Notes under the pieces: model-generated | What the model was told of the DNA's origin: nothing | Seen by the model: the letters and a program-made list of their open reading frames with translations, nothing else | Databases searched by the model: none | Source of the DNA: RGIG4097 sp964550635 | GTDB taxonomy: Bacteria; Bacillota; Clostridia; Christensenellales; CAG-917 | Assembly: GCA_964550635.1 (NCBI GenBank) | Contig: CAZJZV010000012.1 | Span: forward strand, 1-43,669 | DNA length: 43,669 bases | Direction: 5' to 3' | Translations under genes and position numbers: made by a program | Shown: positions 31,163 through 39,307 of the stretch, piece by piece | Position numbering within the stretch: the first letter of the stretch is position 1 | Layout: the number at the start of each line of letters is the position of its first letter

Positions 31163-32694
31163 CCGAAAAATACGCAAAATTCAATCGCTCGGCAGGGCTA
31201 CTCATGAGCGTATCTTCCTTCCCTAGTCCTTTCGGAATAGGGTGCTTCACCGCGGACGTTGATATGTTCGTGGATATGGCGGTGGATATGGGTTTTCATT
31301 GGTGGCAACTGCTTCCGATAACCACGATAGGTCTGGGCAATTCCCCTTATTCGGGCATTTCGACGTACGCGGGCAACTATCTTTATATCAGTCCCATCGA
31401 ACTCTTCAAAAAGGGACTCATCACCGCGGACGAACTCGAAAACGCAAAGTATAGGGGGGAGCCGTATCTCGTCGATTACGACTTCGCAAAAGAGAATATG
31501 ACGAGAGTGTTGAACGTTGCCTACGAGCGTATCGACCGCGAATATCGCAAGGGTATGCAAGCCTTTTTCGACGAAGAAAAGGATTGGCTCGACGATTACG
31601 CACTCTATATGACCGCAGTCAAACACTACGGCGCGGAGTGGTATAAGTGGGACGAGAGTCTTGCCAACAGAGAGCCTGCCCGCCTTGACGAGATAAGACG
31701 GAATTTTGCAAGAGATTACGACTTCTACGTTTTCGAGCAGTACGAATTTTTCTCGGAATGGGGAGAAGTCAAACGTCGTGCAAACGCTCACGGCGTGAAA
31801 ATCATAGGCGATTTGCCTTTCTACGTTGCGACCGATTCTGTGGACGTGTGGGCGAATAAGGAATTTTTCCAACTTGACGAAAAAAACAATCCTACGACAA
31901 TCGCGGGCGTACCTCCCGACGCATTTGCATCGGACGGACAGGTCTGGGGGAATTGCCTTTACGACTTCGACGAAATGGAGAAAGACGGTTTCTCTTGGTG
32001 GAGAAACAGAGTCAAACATTGTTTCAAAATGTACGACGCTCTGCGCCTTGACCATTTCCGCGCATTCCACACCTACTTTTCAATCCCATACGGTGAGAAT
32101 ACCGCCAAAAACGGCAAGTGGGTGGAAGGACCGAAGAATAAACTTCTCGACTTGATAAGAAAGGACAATCCGTCCGCGCTCTTCATCGCGGAAGACCTCG
32201 GGCAGATTGACGATAATTGCCGTGAATATATCGACTCGACGGGCATACCTACGATGCGCGTGTTCCAATTCGGATTCGACGGCACACCCGGGGTGCATTT
32301 GCCCTACAACTATCAGTCGTCCAACGTGGCGTACACGGGCACACACGACAACAATACCACACTCGGTTGGCTCTACGAACTCAACGAAGGCGCAAGAAAT
32401 TACGCTTTGAAATACTGCGGTTTCACGGGCGCGGGTTGGGCGTCGGGCGGACCTTCGTGCGCGTCTACGAAAGCAATAATAAAGACCGTCGCGGCATCGT
32501 CTGCGGTGCTTGCGATATTCCCCGTGCAAGACCTTCTCGGTTACGGCGGAGATACGAGAATGAATATCCCGGGGGTTGCGGAAGGCAACTGGCGTTACCG
32601 TTTGCCCTACGAGCTTATGCTCACCGTCGACCGCGATTTCTTCCTTGACGTGAACAATACGTACGGGCGCAACAATCCCGTTTTGGTGATATGA
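31159..32694 (+). CDS. malQ: 4-alpha-glucanotransferase (amylomaltase)
   Basis: A GH77 enzyme that disproportionates maltodextrins in glycogen and maltose metabolism. The 511-residue protein shows NSPYSGISTYAGN, GDLPFYVATDSVDVWA, the nucleophile Asp in LRLDHFRAF, the acid/base Glu in FIAEDLGQI and GTHDNNTT. It is of the bacterial/plant-length type. It is translationally coupled to hom (ATGA overlap) and to the phosphopantetheinyl transferase gene, an arrangement without obvious pathway logic. Confidence 0.95.
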   Translation: MTEKYAKFNRSAGLLMSVSSFPSPFGIGCFTADVDMFVDMAVDMGFHWWQLLPITTIGLGNSPYSGISTYAGNYLYISPIELFKKGLITADELENAKYRGEPYLVDYDFAKENMTRVLNVAYERIDREYRKGMQAFFDEEKDWLDDYALYMTAVKHYGAEWYKWDESLANREPARLDEIRRNFARDYDFYVFEQYEFFSEWGEVKRRANAHGVKIIGDLPFYVATDSVDVWANKEFFQLDEKNNPTTIAGVPPDAFASDGQVWGNCLYDFDEMEKDGFSWWRNRVKHCFKMYDALRLDHFRAFHTYFSIPYGENTAKNGKWVEGPKNKLLDLIRKDNPSALFIAEDLGQIDDNCREYIDSTGIPTMRVFQFGFDGTPGVHLPYNYQSSNVAYTGTHDNNTTLGWLYELNEGARNYALKYCGFTGAGWASGGPSCASTKAIIKTVAASSAVLAIFPVQDLLGYGGDTRMNIPGVAEGNWRYRLPYELMLTVDRDFFLDVNNTYGRNNPVLVI

Positions 32695-33185
32695 TACTGC
32701 TATTCGTGAGAGATAAGGTGGACAGCGACACCTTCATAAAATACGGCTACGAGCAATATAGAAATCTTATGTTCGGGATTTGTCTCGACCTGCCCGAGCA
32801 GGTGGAGATAATTCGCGAAAAAAATCAGAAACCGAGGTTTAACGTCGATTTTGTACACTTTAACCTAGCACATACGGACGGAGTGACTATGCTTGCGGTT
32901 TCGGACACAGAGATCGGAGTGGACGTCGAAAAGATACGTCCCTACAAAAAAGACTTCTCTCGTTTCGGCATCACGGCGGACTCCGACGAGGAGTTTTTCG
33001 AGAAGTGGACGGAGAAGGAAAGTTACGTGAAAATGACGGGGGAAGGATTGAAGGCAATCAAGAAACCCATTCCGTCTTTCATGCATTTCGAGCACTTCGA
33101 TCCATTCCCCGGCTACCACGCTTGCATATGCGCGGTTGAACAAAATATCTACGCTTACGAGGTGGATCCTCAAGCGTTAAAATAA
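32691..33185 (+). CDS. 4'-phosphopantetheinyl transferase (Sfp type, short)
   Basis: Transfers the phosphopantetheine arm from CoA to a carrier-protein serine. The 164-residue protein has IGVDVEKIRP (Mg-binding Asp and Glu) and FFEKWTEKESYVKMTGEGL, the two Sfp-superfamily motifs. Classical Sfp is about 225 residues and AcpS about 120; this is a reduced single-chain pseudo-dimer with a short N-terminal half. The gene overlaps malQ by four bases and lies ten bases before the acyl carrier gene, so the partner is probably that carrier. Only the motifs are certain. Confidence 0.85.
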   Translation: MILLFVRDKVDSDTFIKYGYEQYRNLMFGICLDLPEQVEIIREKNQKPRFNVDFVHFNLAHTDGVTMLAVSDTEIGVDVEKIRPYKKDFSRFGITADSDEEFFEKWTEKESYVKMTGEGLKAIKKPIPSFMHFEHFDPFPGYHACICAVEQNIYAYEVDPQALK

Positions 33186-33195
33186 GGAGTAATTT

Positions 33196-33426
33196 ATGGC
33201 AATCATTGACGACATCAAAGAAATCATTGCAGAACAAATGGGCGTTGACGCGGATGCAATCGCAGCGGATAAGGACATCATCAAAGACCTTGGTTGCGAT
33301 AGCCTTGACATCGTTACCATGCTCATGGAAGTCGAAGATAAATACGGCATCGAAGTCGAAGAAAACGCGGTGTCCGGCATGACCACTATCAACGACGTCG
33401 TGAGTTATATCGAAAAACGTATCTAA
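33196..33426 (+). CDS. Acyl carrier protein
   Basis: A 76-residue carrier with the phosphopantetheine-serine motif LGCDSLD (Ser at about residue 36), acidic composition and a four-helix pattern. It matches AcpP-type carriers, but the residue before Asp-Ser is Cys where most have Ala/Leu-type residues. No fatty-acid gene adjoins it. It lies directly after a phosphopantetheinyl transferase gene, which suggests a dedicated pair, perhaps for a specialised acyl substrate and not for bulk fatty acid synthesis. Confidence 0.92.
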   Translation: MAIIDDIKEIIAEQMGVDADAIAADKDIIKDLGCDSLDIVTMLMEVEDKYGIEVEENAVSGMTTINDVVSYIEKRI

Positions 33427-33427
33427 T

Positions 33428-34357
33428 ATGAATATCCTTTATCTCAAATACGCGGTCGAAGTCGCGAGAGTCGGTTCTCTCAGCAAGGCTGCGGACGAAT
33501 TGTTCGTCGCGCAACCCAATCTTTCGCGTGCGATAAAGGAACTCGAAAAAGAACTCGGCATAACCATTTTCGACAGAAAAGCCAACGGCATGACTCTGAC
33601 TCCCGACGGGGATAGACTCGTGCAGTACGGCAAGAGCATTCTGAAACAGATTGACGAAGTCGAAAACGCTTTCAAAAACGATAAGGACAAAAAAGCAACC
33701 TTTTCAATATCCGTGCCGAGAGCGACTTATATATCCCACGCTTTCGCGGAGTTTTCAAAGGGGTTGAAAAAAGAGGAGCAGTGCGACGTCTTCTACAAGG
33801 AAACAAACGCTCTCCGCGCAGTCAACAACATTCTCAACGCCGACTACAAACTTGGAATCATCAGATACGCGTCTCAATACGACAAGTATTTCAAGGAAAT
33901 GTTGGAGTCCAAAAACCTTGCCTATGAACTCGTCACCGAATTTGGTTACGTGCTTCTTATGAGCAAGGACAGTCCCCTTGCAAGCCTTGACGAAGTGAGA
34001 TATTCCGACCTTGAAAACTATATCGAAATCGCACACGCCGATCCGTACGTGCCGTCCTTGACTCTCGCGGAAGTGAGAAAGGAAGAGTTGCCCGACAACG
34101 TAAAGCGTAGGATTTTCGTGTTTGAAAGGGCAAGTCAATTCGAGGTGTTGTCCGCAAACGTGGAAACGTTTATGTGGGTGTCCCCGGTGCCCGATGACGT
34201 GCTTGACAGATTCGGACTTGTGCAGAGAAAATGCCCCGACAACAACAAGATTTATAGGGATATGCTGGTATATCCGAAAGATTACAAATTGTCCGACCTT
34301 GACAAAGCGTTCATAACAGAACTTTGCATATCCAAACGAAACTATATGAAAGATTGA
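33428..34357 (+). CDS. LysR-family transcriptional regulator
   Basis: A 309-residue regulator with an N-terminal winged HTH: VGSLSKAADELFVAQPNLSR and ELGITIFDRK with TPDGDRL. The C-terminal 200 residues form the periplasmic-binding-protein-like effector domain, including a YVLLMSKDSPLASLDEV stretch. LysR proteins usually act on a divergent neighbour; here the gene lies one base after acp on the same strand, so a target is not evident. The effector is unknown. Confidence 0.9.
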   Translation: MNILYLKYAVEVARVGSLSKAADELFVAQPNLSRAIKELEKELGITIFDRKANGMTLTPDGDRLVQYGKSILKQIDEVENAFKNDKDKKATFSISVPRATYISHAFAEFSKGLKKEEQCDVFYKETNALRAVNNILNADYKLGIIRYASQYDKYFKEMLESKNLAYELVTEFGYVLLMSKDSPLASLDEVRYSDLENYIEIAHADPYVPSLTLAEVRKEELPDNVKRRIFVFERASQFEVLSANVETFMWVSPVPDDVLDRFGLVQRKCPDNNKIYRDMLVYPKDYKLSDLDKAFITELCISKRNYMKD

Positions 34358-34360
34358 ACT

Positions 34361-34385
34361 TGCGCCCACAGGGCGCATTTCTTTT
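34361..34385 (+). terminator. Terminator of the coaX-lysR operon
   Basis: Seven-bp GC stem TGCGCCC / GGGCGCA (34361-34367 / 34371-34377) and TTTCTTTT. The next 310 bp to 34695 contain no gene. They hold a stem-loop (CGGCTA / TAGCCG, 34440-34472) and a weak promoter (TTGACT at 34622, TAAAAC at 34647, spacing 19). No clear Rex operator of the TTGTTAA type was seen. Confidence 0.75.
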
Positions 34386-34695
34386 CCCGCAAAAAACTCC
34401 AAAAAGCACCGAAACACACACGTTTTGTCAAGATTTTTTCGGCTAATTTTATGCGGTGAGTAAAAATAGCCGAAGTTTTGGGCGATATTGCGAGCGATTT
34501 TCTTTGAGATTTTCGGTGAGAATGCAACGTAAATAGATTGATTTTTTTCAAAATTTTGAAAAGTTTGGCGCAAATAATAGACAAAAATTCAAATCGGTAT
34601 AATTATATCGATATTGATATATTGACTTGCAAAAAAAGTAATTCCGTAAAACGAAAGTTTGGGTTATCATTATCGTAGATAAAAAGGAGAATTAT

Positions 34696-35307
34696 ATGGA
34701 AAAGATTATTCCGAAAACAGTGCTTGAAAGATTGCCCGTTTATCTTCATCATCTCAAATCATTGAACGGTGAAGAAATCGGGAATATATCGTCTGCGACT
34801 ATCGCGAGAAATTTAGGGCTCGGCGAAGTGCAGGTGAGAAAGGACCTTGCCATGATTTCGGGGACGGGTAGACCGAAAGTCGGCTACGACTACGACAAAC
34901 TCGTATCCGACCTCGAAGACGCGCTCGGTTGCAAGACCGAAACGAAAGTCGTGATAGTCGGTGCGGGACGACTCGGACGCGCACTTCTATCATACGAACA
35001 TTTCGACGAGTACGGATTGTACGTGACGGCGGGTTTCGATTGCGACGAAGAAAAGGTCGGGAAATGCGGTGAAAAGCAGATTTACCACACGTCCCAACTC
35101 AAAGACTATTGCGCGGAAAACGGTATCAAGATAGGCGTCATCGCAGTCCCCGAAAGGAATGCACAGGAAGTCGCGGACAAAATGATAGAGGCGGGAATCA
35201 TCGCAATATGGAATTTTGCGCCCGCAAGGCTCAATTTGCCAGAAAACGTCAAAGTAAAAAACGAAAATATGGCGGCTTCGCTTGCAATACTTTCAGTTAG
35301 TATATAA
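34696..35307 (+). CDS. rex: Redox-sensing transcriptional repressor Rex
   Basis: Rex represses fermentation genes when NAD+ is high and releases DNA as NADH rises. The 203-residue protein has an N-terminal winged helix (starting PKTVLERLPVYLHHLKSLNG, with SSATIARNLGLGEVQVRKDL) and a Rossmann NADH-binding domain (VIVGAGRLGRALL) with a C-terminal domain-swap helix. Length is normal. AAGGAG precedes the ATG. It is followed 29 bases later by adhE, a known Rex target, suggesting co-transcription and feedback on its own operon. Confidence 0.95.
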   Translation: MEKIIPKTVLERLPVYLHHLKSLNGEEIGNISSATIARNLGLGEVQVRKDLAMISGTGRPKVGYDYDKLVSDLEDALGCKTETKVVIVGAGRLGRALLSYEHFDEYGLYVTAGFDCDEEKVGKCGEKQIYHTSQLKDYCAENGIKIGVIAVPERNAQEVADKMIEAGIIAIWNFAPARLNLPENVKVKNENMAASLAILSVSI

Positions 35308-35336
35308 AATATTATTATCATATAAGGAGAATCATC

Positions 35337-38012
35337 ATGGAAGAAAAAGCGTATGCAATCGTCGACAGCGTGGAAACTCTCGAAAATGCGATAGCACGCG
35401 TGAGAAAGGCGCAAAAAGAATTTGCGACTTTCACGCAAGAGCAGGTGGACAAAATCTTTTTTGCGGCAGCGTGTGCCGCGGATAAGATGAGAATACCTCT
35501 TGCAAGAATGGCGGTGGAAGAAACGGGCATGGGTATCGTTGAGGACAAAGTCATCAAGAACCATTATGCAGCGGAGTATATCTACAACGCCTACCGCAAC
35601 GTCAAAACCTGCGGTGTGATCGAAGAAGATAAGTCTTTTGGCATCAAGAAAATCGCCGAGCCTATCGGACTCGTGGCGGCGGTCATCCCGACCACAAACC
35701 CCACGTCTACCGCGATATTCAAGACGCTCATTTCTTTGAAAACTCGCAACGGTATCATCATCAGTCCTCACCCCAGAGCGAAGAAGTCCACGATTGCGGC
35801 GGCAAAAGTCGTGCTCGAAGCGGCGGTAGCGGCGGGCGCACCCGAGGGTATCATCGGTTGGATTGACGTGCCTAGCCTTGAAATGACGAACCTTATCATG
35901 AAAGAAGCGGATATTATCCTTGCGACCGGCGGTCCCGGTATGGTCAAGGCGGCGTATTCGTCGGGAAAACCCGCACTCGGCGTGGGCGCGGGCAACACTC
36001 CCGCAATCATCGACGACACCGCGGATATTATCCTTGCGGTCAACTCGATTATCCACAGTAAGACGTTTGACAACGGTATGATTTGCGCGTCCGAACAATC
36101 GGTCATCGTGCTCGACTCCGTCTACGACGTCGTGAAAGCGGAATTTGCAAATCGCGGTTGCTACTTCCTTGACGAAGAAGAAACCGAAAAAGTCAGAAAG
36201 ACAATCATCATCAACGGCGCACTCAATGCGAAAATCGTCGGACAACGTCCCGTGACTATCGCGGCACTCGCTGGCGTGAAAGTCCCCGAAGGCACGAAAA
36301 TTCTCATCGGCGAAGTGGAAAGCGTCGAACTCAGCGAAGAGTTTGCACACGAAAAACTCTCTCCCGTCCTGGCAATGTATAGAGCGAAGAATATCGGCGA
36401 CGCATTCGACAAGGCGGAAAAACTCATAGCGGACGGCGGTTACGGTCACACGTCTTCTATCTATCTCAACGTAGCGACCGAAAGCGCAAAGCTCGAAGAA
36501 TTTACGGCGCGTATGAAGACCTGCCGTATTCTCGTCAACACTCCCTCCTCTCAAGGCGGTATAGGCGACCTTTACAATTTCAAACTTGCTCCCTCTCTCA
36601 CGCTTGGTTGCGGAAGTTGGGGCGGAAATTCGGTGTCCGAAAACGTCGGAGTAAAACATCTATTGAACGTGAAAACCGTTGCGGAAAGGAGAGAAAATAT
36701 GTTGTGGTTCAGAGCGCCTGAAAAGGTTTATATCAAGAAAGGTTGTTTGCCCGTCGCTCTCGACGAGCTCAAAACCGTCATGGGCAAGAAAAAATGCTTT
36801 ATCGTCACCGATAGTTTCCTGTATAATAACGGATATACGAAACCTATCACCGACAAACTCGACGAAATGGGCATTGCGCATACGACGTTCTTCGACGTCG
36901 CACCCGATCCTACGCTTGCATGCGCAAAAGCAGGCGCGGAACAAATGAAAGCGTTCAAACCCGATTGCATCATCGCACTCGGCGGCGGATCCGCTATGGA
37001 CGCAGGCAAGATTATGTGGGTTATGTACGAGCACCCCGAAGTGGACTTCATGGATATGGCGATGCGCTTTATGGACATCAGAAAACGTGTCTACACCTTC
37101 CCGAAAATGGGAGAGAAAGCGTATTTTATCGCAATCCCGACTTCCGCGGGCACCGGCTCCGAAGTCACGCCGTTTGCCGTCATCACCGACGAAAAGACGG
37201 GAGTCAAATATCCCCTTGCGGACTATGAACTCCTTCCCAAAATGGCAATCATCGACACCGATTTCCATATGAGCGCACCCAGAGGCTTGACCGCCGCAAG
37301 CGGTATCGACGCAGTCACTCACGCACTCGAAGCGTATGCGTCCATGATGGCGACCGACTACACCGACGGACTCGCACTCAAAGCGTTGAAGACCATTTTC
37401 ACCTACCTGCCCAGAGCGTATGAAAACGGTCAAACGGACGTCGAAGCAAGAGAAAAAATGGCAAATGCCGCGACTATGGCGGGTATGGCGTTTGCAAACG
37501 CATTCCTTGGCGTGTGTCACTCAATGGCGCATAAACTCGGCTCCTTCCATCATCTCCCGCACGGCGTGGCGAACGCATTGATGATAGACGAAGTCCTGCG
37601 CTTCAACGCATCCGAAACCCCCGCAAAGATGGGTACGTTCCCGCAATACGACCATCCGCATACCCTTGCAAGATACGCAGAAGTTGCGGAATATCTCGGA
37701 ATCAAGGGCGGTAGCGACCAAGAAAAACTCGAAAACCTTATCAAAGCAATAGACGAATTGAAAGCAACCGTCGGCATCAAACCCACTATCAAAGACTACG
37801 TCGCGGACGAAGAAGACTTCCTTGCCCGTCTTGACGAGATGGTGGAGCAGGCGTTCGACGATCAATGCACGGGCGCAAATCCCCGTTACCCGCTCATGAG
37901 CGAAATCAAACAAATGTATCTCAACGCCTATTACGGCAAGTCTTTCACGGAATCGGAATTGCCCGAAGTCAAGTCCGCGAAAAAGACGAGCGGTAAAGGC
38001 GCACGTAAATAG
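35337..38012 (+). CDS. adhE: Bifunctional acetaldehyde-CoA/alcohol dehydrogenase
   Basis: Reduces acetyl-CoA to ethanol, using two NADH. The 891-residue protein has an N-terminal aldehyde dehydrogenase domain (about 1-440; ICASEQSVIV around the catalytic Cys, and NTPSSQGGIGDLYNF) and a C-terminal iron-dependent alcohol dehydrogenase domain (about 455-870; GGGSAMDAGKIMW, DAVTHALEAY, and metal-ligand HSMAHKLGSFHHLPHG). A Lys-rich tail ends it. Length agrees with the family; AdhE normally forms spirosome filaments. It lies behind rex, which predicts NADH-linked regulation. Confidence 0.96.
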   Translation: MEEKAYAIVDSVETLENAIARVRKAQKEFATFTQEQVDKIFFAAACAADKMRIPLARMAVEETGMGIVEDKVIKNHYAAEYIYNAYRNVKTCGVIEEDKSFGIKKIAEPIGLVAAVIPTTNPTSTAIFKTLISLKTRNGIIISPHPRAKKSTIAAAKVVLEAAVAAGAPEGIIGWIDVPSLEMTNLIMKEADIILATGGPGMVKAAYSSGKPALGVGAGNTPAIIDDTADIILAVNSIIHSKTFDNGMICASEQSVIVLDSVYDVVKAEFANRGCYFLDEEETEKVRKTIIINGALNAKIVGQRPVTIAALAGVKVPEGTKILIGEVESVELSEEFAHEKLSPVLAMYRAKNIGDAFDKAEKLIADGGYGHTSSIYLNVATESAKLEEFTARMKTCRILVNTPSSQGGIGDLYNFKLAPSLTLGCGSWGGNSVSENVGVKHLLNVKTVAERRENMLWFRAPEKVYIKKGCLPVALDELKTVMGKKKCFIVTDSFLYNNGYTKPITDKLDEMGIAHTTFFDVAPDPTLACAKAGAEQMKAFKPDCIIALGGGSAMDAGKIMWVMYEHPEVDFMDMAMRFMDIRKRVYTFPKMGEKAYFIAIPTSAGTGSEVTPFAVITDEKTGVKYPLADYELLPKMAIIDTDFHMSAPRGLTAASGIDAVTHALEAYASMMATDYTDGLALKALKTIFTYLPRAYENGQTDVEAREKMANAATMAGMAFANAFLGVCHSMAHKLGSFHHLPHGVANALMIDEVLRFNASETPAKMGTFPQYDHPHTLARYAEVAEYLGIKGGSDQEKLENLIKAIDELKATVGIKPTIKDYVADEEDFLARLDEMVEQAFDDQCTGANPRYPLMSEIKQMYLNAYYGKSFTESELPEVKSAKKTSGKGARK

Positions 38013-38023
38013 GGAGGAGTATT

Positions 38024-38773
38024 ATGAATCTTGACAGAGTTATCGCAGTCAGAAACAACAAAACCATTTATCGCGACGGCGACAAGTGTATCAAAGTTTT
38101 CGGCGAAGGCTTTTCAAAGGCGGACATTCTCAACGAGGCTCTCAATCAGGCGAGAGTGGAAGAAACGGGACTCAATATCCCCAAAATCGAGGCTGTCGAA
38201 ACCGTTGACGGAAAGTGGGCTATTGTGTCAGAATATATAGAGGGGAAGACTCTTGACAGACTCATGGCGGAAAACCCCGAAAAGAAACACGAATATCTCT
38301 CCCTTTTCGTAGACTTGCAAATCGAAGTCCAATCGAAAACTTGCCCTATGCTCAACAAACTCAAGGACAAGATGAAAGGGAAAATCTCAAAAGCGGACCT
38401 TGACGCTACCACTCGTTACGACTTGCACACTCGTCTCGAAGGTATGCCCAAGCACTCCAAACTCTGCCACGGAGATTTCAACCCGTCCAACGTCATCATC
38501 GCAAAGGACGGCACTCCCTACATCATCGACTGGTCGCACGCAACGCAAGGCAATGCGTCCGCGGACGTTGCAAGGACCTACCTTTTGTTCTGGTTGCAAG
38601 GGGATATCGACGGAGCGAGAGATTATCTCGATTTGTTCTGCCAAAAGACTGATACTGCAAAGCAGTACGTCCAAAAATGGATGCCCATCGTAGCGGCTTC
38701 TCAATCCGTAAAAGGCAACGAAAAAGAAAGAGAATTTTTGTTGTCTTGGGTTGACGTCGTCGACTACGAATAA
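38024..38773 (+). CDS. APH-like small kinase (TIGR02172-type)
   Basis: A 249-residue protein-kinase-like fold resembling the aminoglycoside phosphotransferase superfamily, TIGR02172 group. Catalytic-loop HGDFNPSNV (His149, Asp151, Asn156) and metal-binding IDWSHATQGN (Asp169) are present, and a Glu-rich N-lobe precedes. Substrates of the superfamily include small molecules, sugars and proteins, and none is shown here. It lies 11 bases after adhE and 17 before the hydrogenase-associated genes, next to a predicted phosphatase, so a role opposing that phosphatase is possible but speculative. AGGAG precedes the ATG. Confidence 0.85.
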   Translation: MNLDRVIAVRNNKTIYRDGDKCIKVFGEGFSKADILNEALNQARVEETGLNIPKIEAVETVDGKWAIVSEYIEGKTLDRLMAENPEKKHEYLSLFVDLQIEVQSKTCPMLNKLKDKMKGKISKADLDATTRYDLHTRLEGMPKHSKLCHGDFNPSNVIIAKDGTPYIIDWSHATQGNASADVARTYLLFWLQGDIDGARDYLDLFCQKTDTAKQYVQKWMPIVAASQSVKGNEKEREFLLSWVDVVDYE

Positions 38774-38790
38774 ATGATAAGGAGAAAATT

Positions 38791-39033
38791 ATGATTAAAG
38801 TTACGGTATGTATCGGCAGTTCTTGCCATATCAAAGGTTCAAGACAAGTCGTTGAACAACTGCAATATCTCATCGCAACGAACGGACTCGGCGAAAAAGT
38901 CGAACTCGGCGGAACGTTCTGCATGGGCAAGTGCCAACAGGGCGTATGCGTTACGGTGGACGACAAGTTATTCTCGGTGTCCCAAGATACCGTGAAAGAT
39001 TTCTTTGAAAAAGAAGTGCTTACGAGGGCGTAA
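38791..39033 (+). CDS. Thioredoxin-like [2Fe-2S] ferredoxin-domain protein 1
   Basis: An 80-residue protein like the NuoE/HymA thioredoxin-like [2Fe-2S] domain. Its ligand pattern is CIGSSC (Cys7, Cys12) and FCMGKC (Cys44, Cys48), with an additional Cys53 three residues after the GK loop. It accepts or donates single electrons. Ribosome binding site AAGGAG is present. A paralogue follows two bases later, so the pair probably forms a redox module for the hydrogenase encoded downstream. Confidence 0.88.
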   Translation: MIKVTVCIGSSCHIKGSRQVVEQLQYLIATNGLGEKVELGGTFCMGKCQQGVCVTVDDKLFSVSQDTVKDFFEKEVLTRA

Positions 39034-39035
39034 TT

Positions 39036-39302
39036 ATGGTTATAGTCCAAGTGTGCGTAGGCAGTTCTTGCCACTTGAAAGGCTCTCCCGAAATCGTGAA
39101 TTTGCTTCAACAATACGTTGAGGCAAACGGTTTGGGGGACGACGTTGCCCTTATGGGCAACTTTTGCACCGGGCAATGCAATCGCGTGGGGGTTACTCTC
39201 ACCGTCAACGACGAAGTTTGCACCGGTATCACGACCGAAAACTTCAAAGAGTTTTGGAAAGATAAAGTCATGTCTGCGGTGAAAGCGGACAGAGGAGAAT
39301 AA
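39036..39302 (+). CDS. Thioredoxin-like [2Fe-2S] ferredoxin-domain protein 2
   Basis: An 88-residue paralogue of the previous protein, sharing CVGSSCHLKGS (Cys7, Cys12) and FCTGQC (Cys44, Cys48). The extra cysteine after the loop is missing, and Cys62 lies elsewhere. The C-terminal tail is longer and charged. The two genes are separated by two bases, so they were probably duplicated and kept for a heteromeric or two-step electron path. Confidence 0.88.
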   Translation: MVIVQVCVGSSCHLKGSPEIVNLLQQYVEANGLGDDVALMGNFCTGQCNRVGVTLTVNDEVCTGITTENFKEFWKDKVMSAVKADRGE

Positions 39303-39307
39303 TAGTC

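Noticed and set aside
34386..34695. Rex operator upstream of rex
   Set aside because: No TTGTTAA-N4-TTAACAA-like palindrome could be seen; only weak inverted repeats such as TTATC...GATAA.
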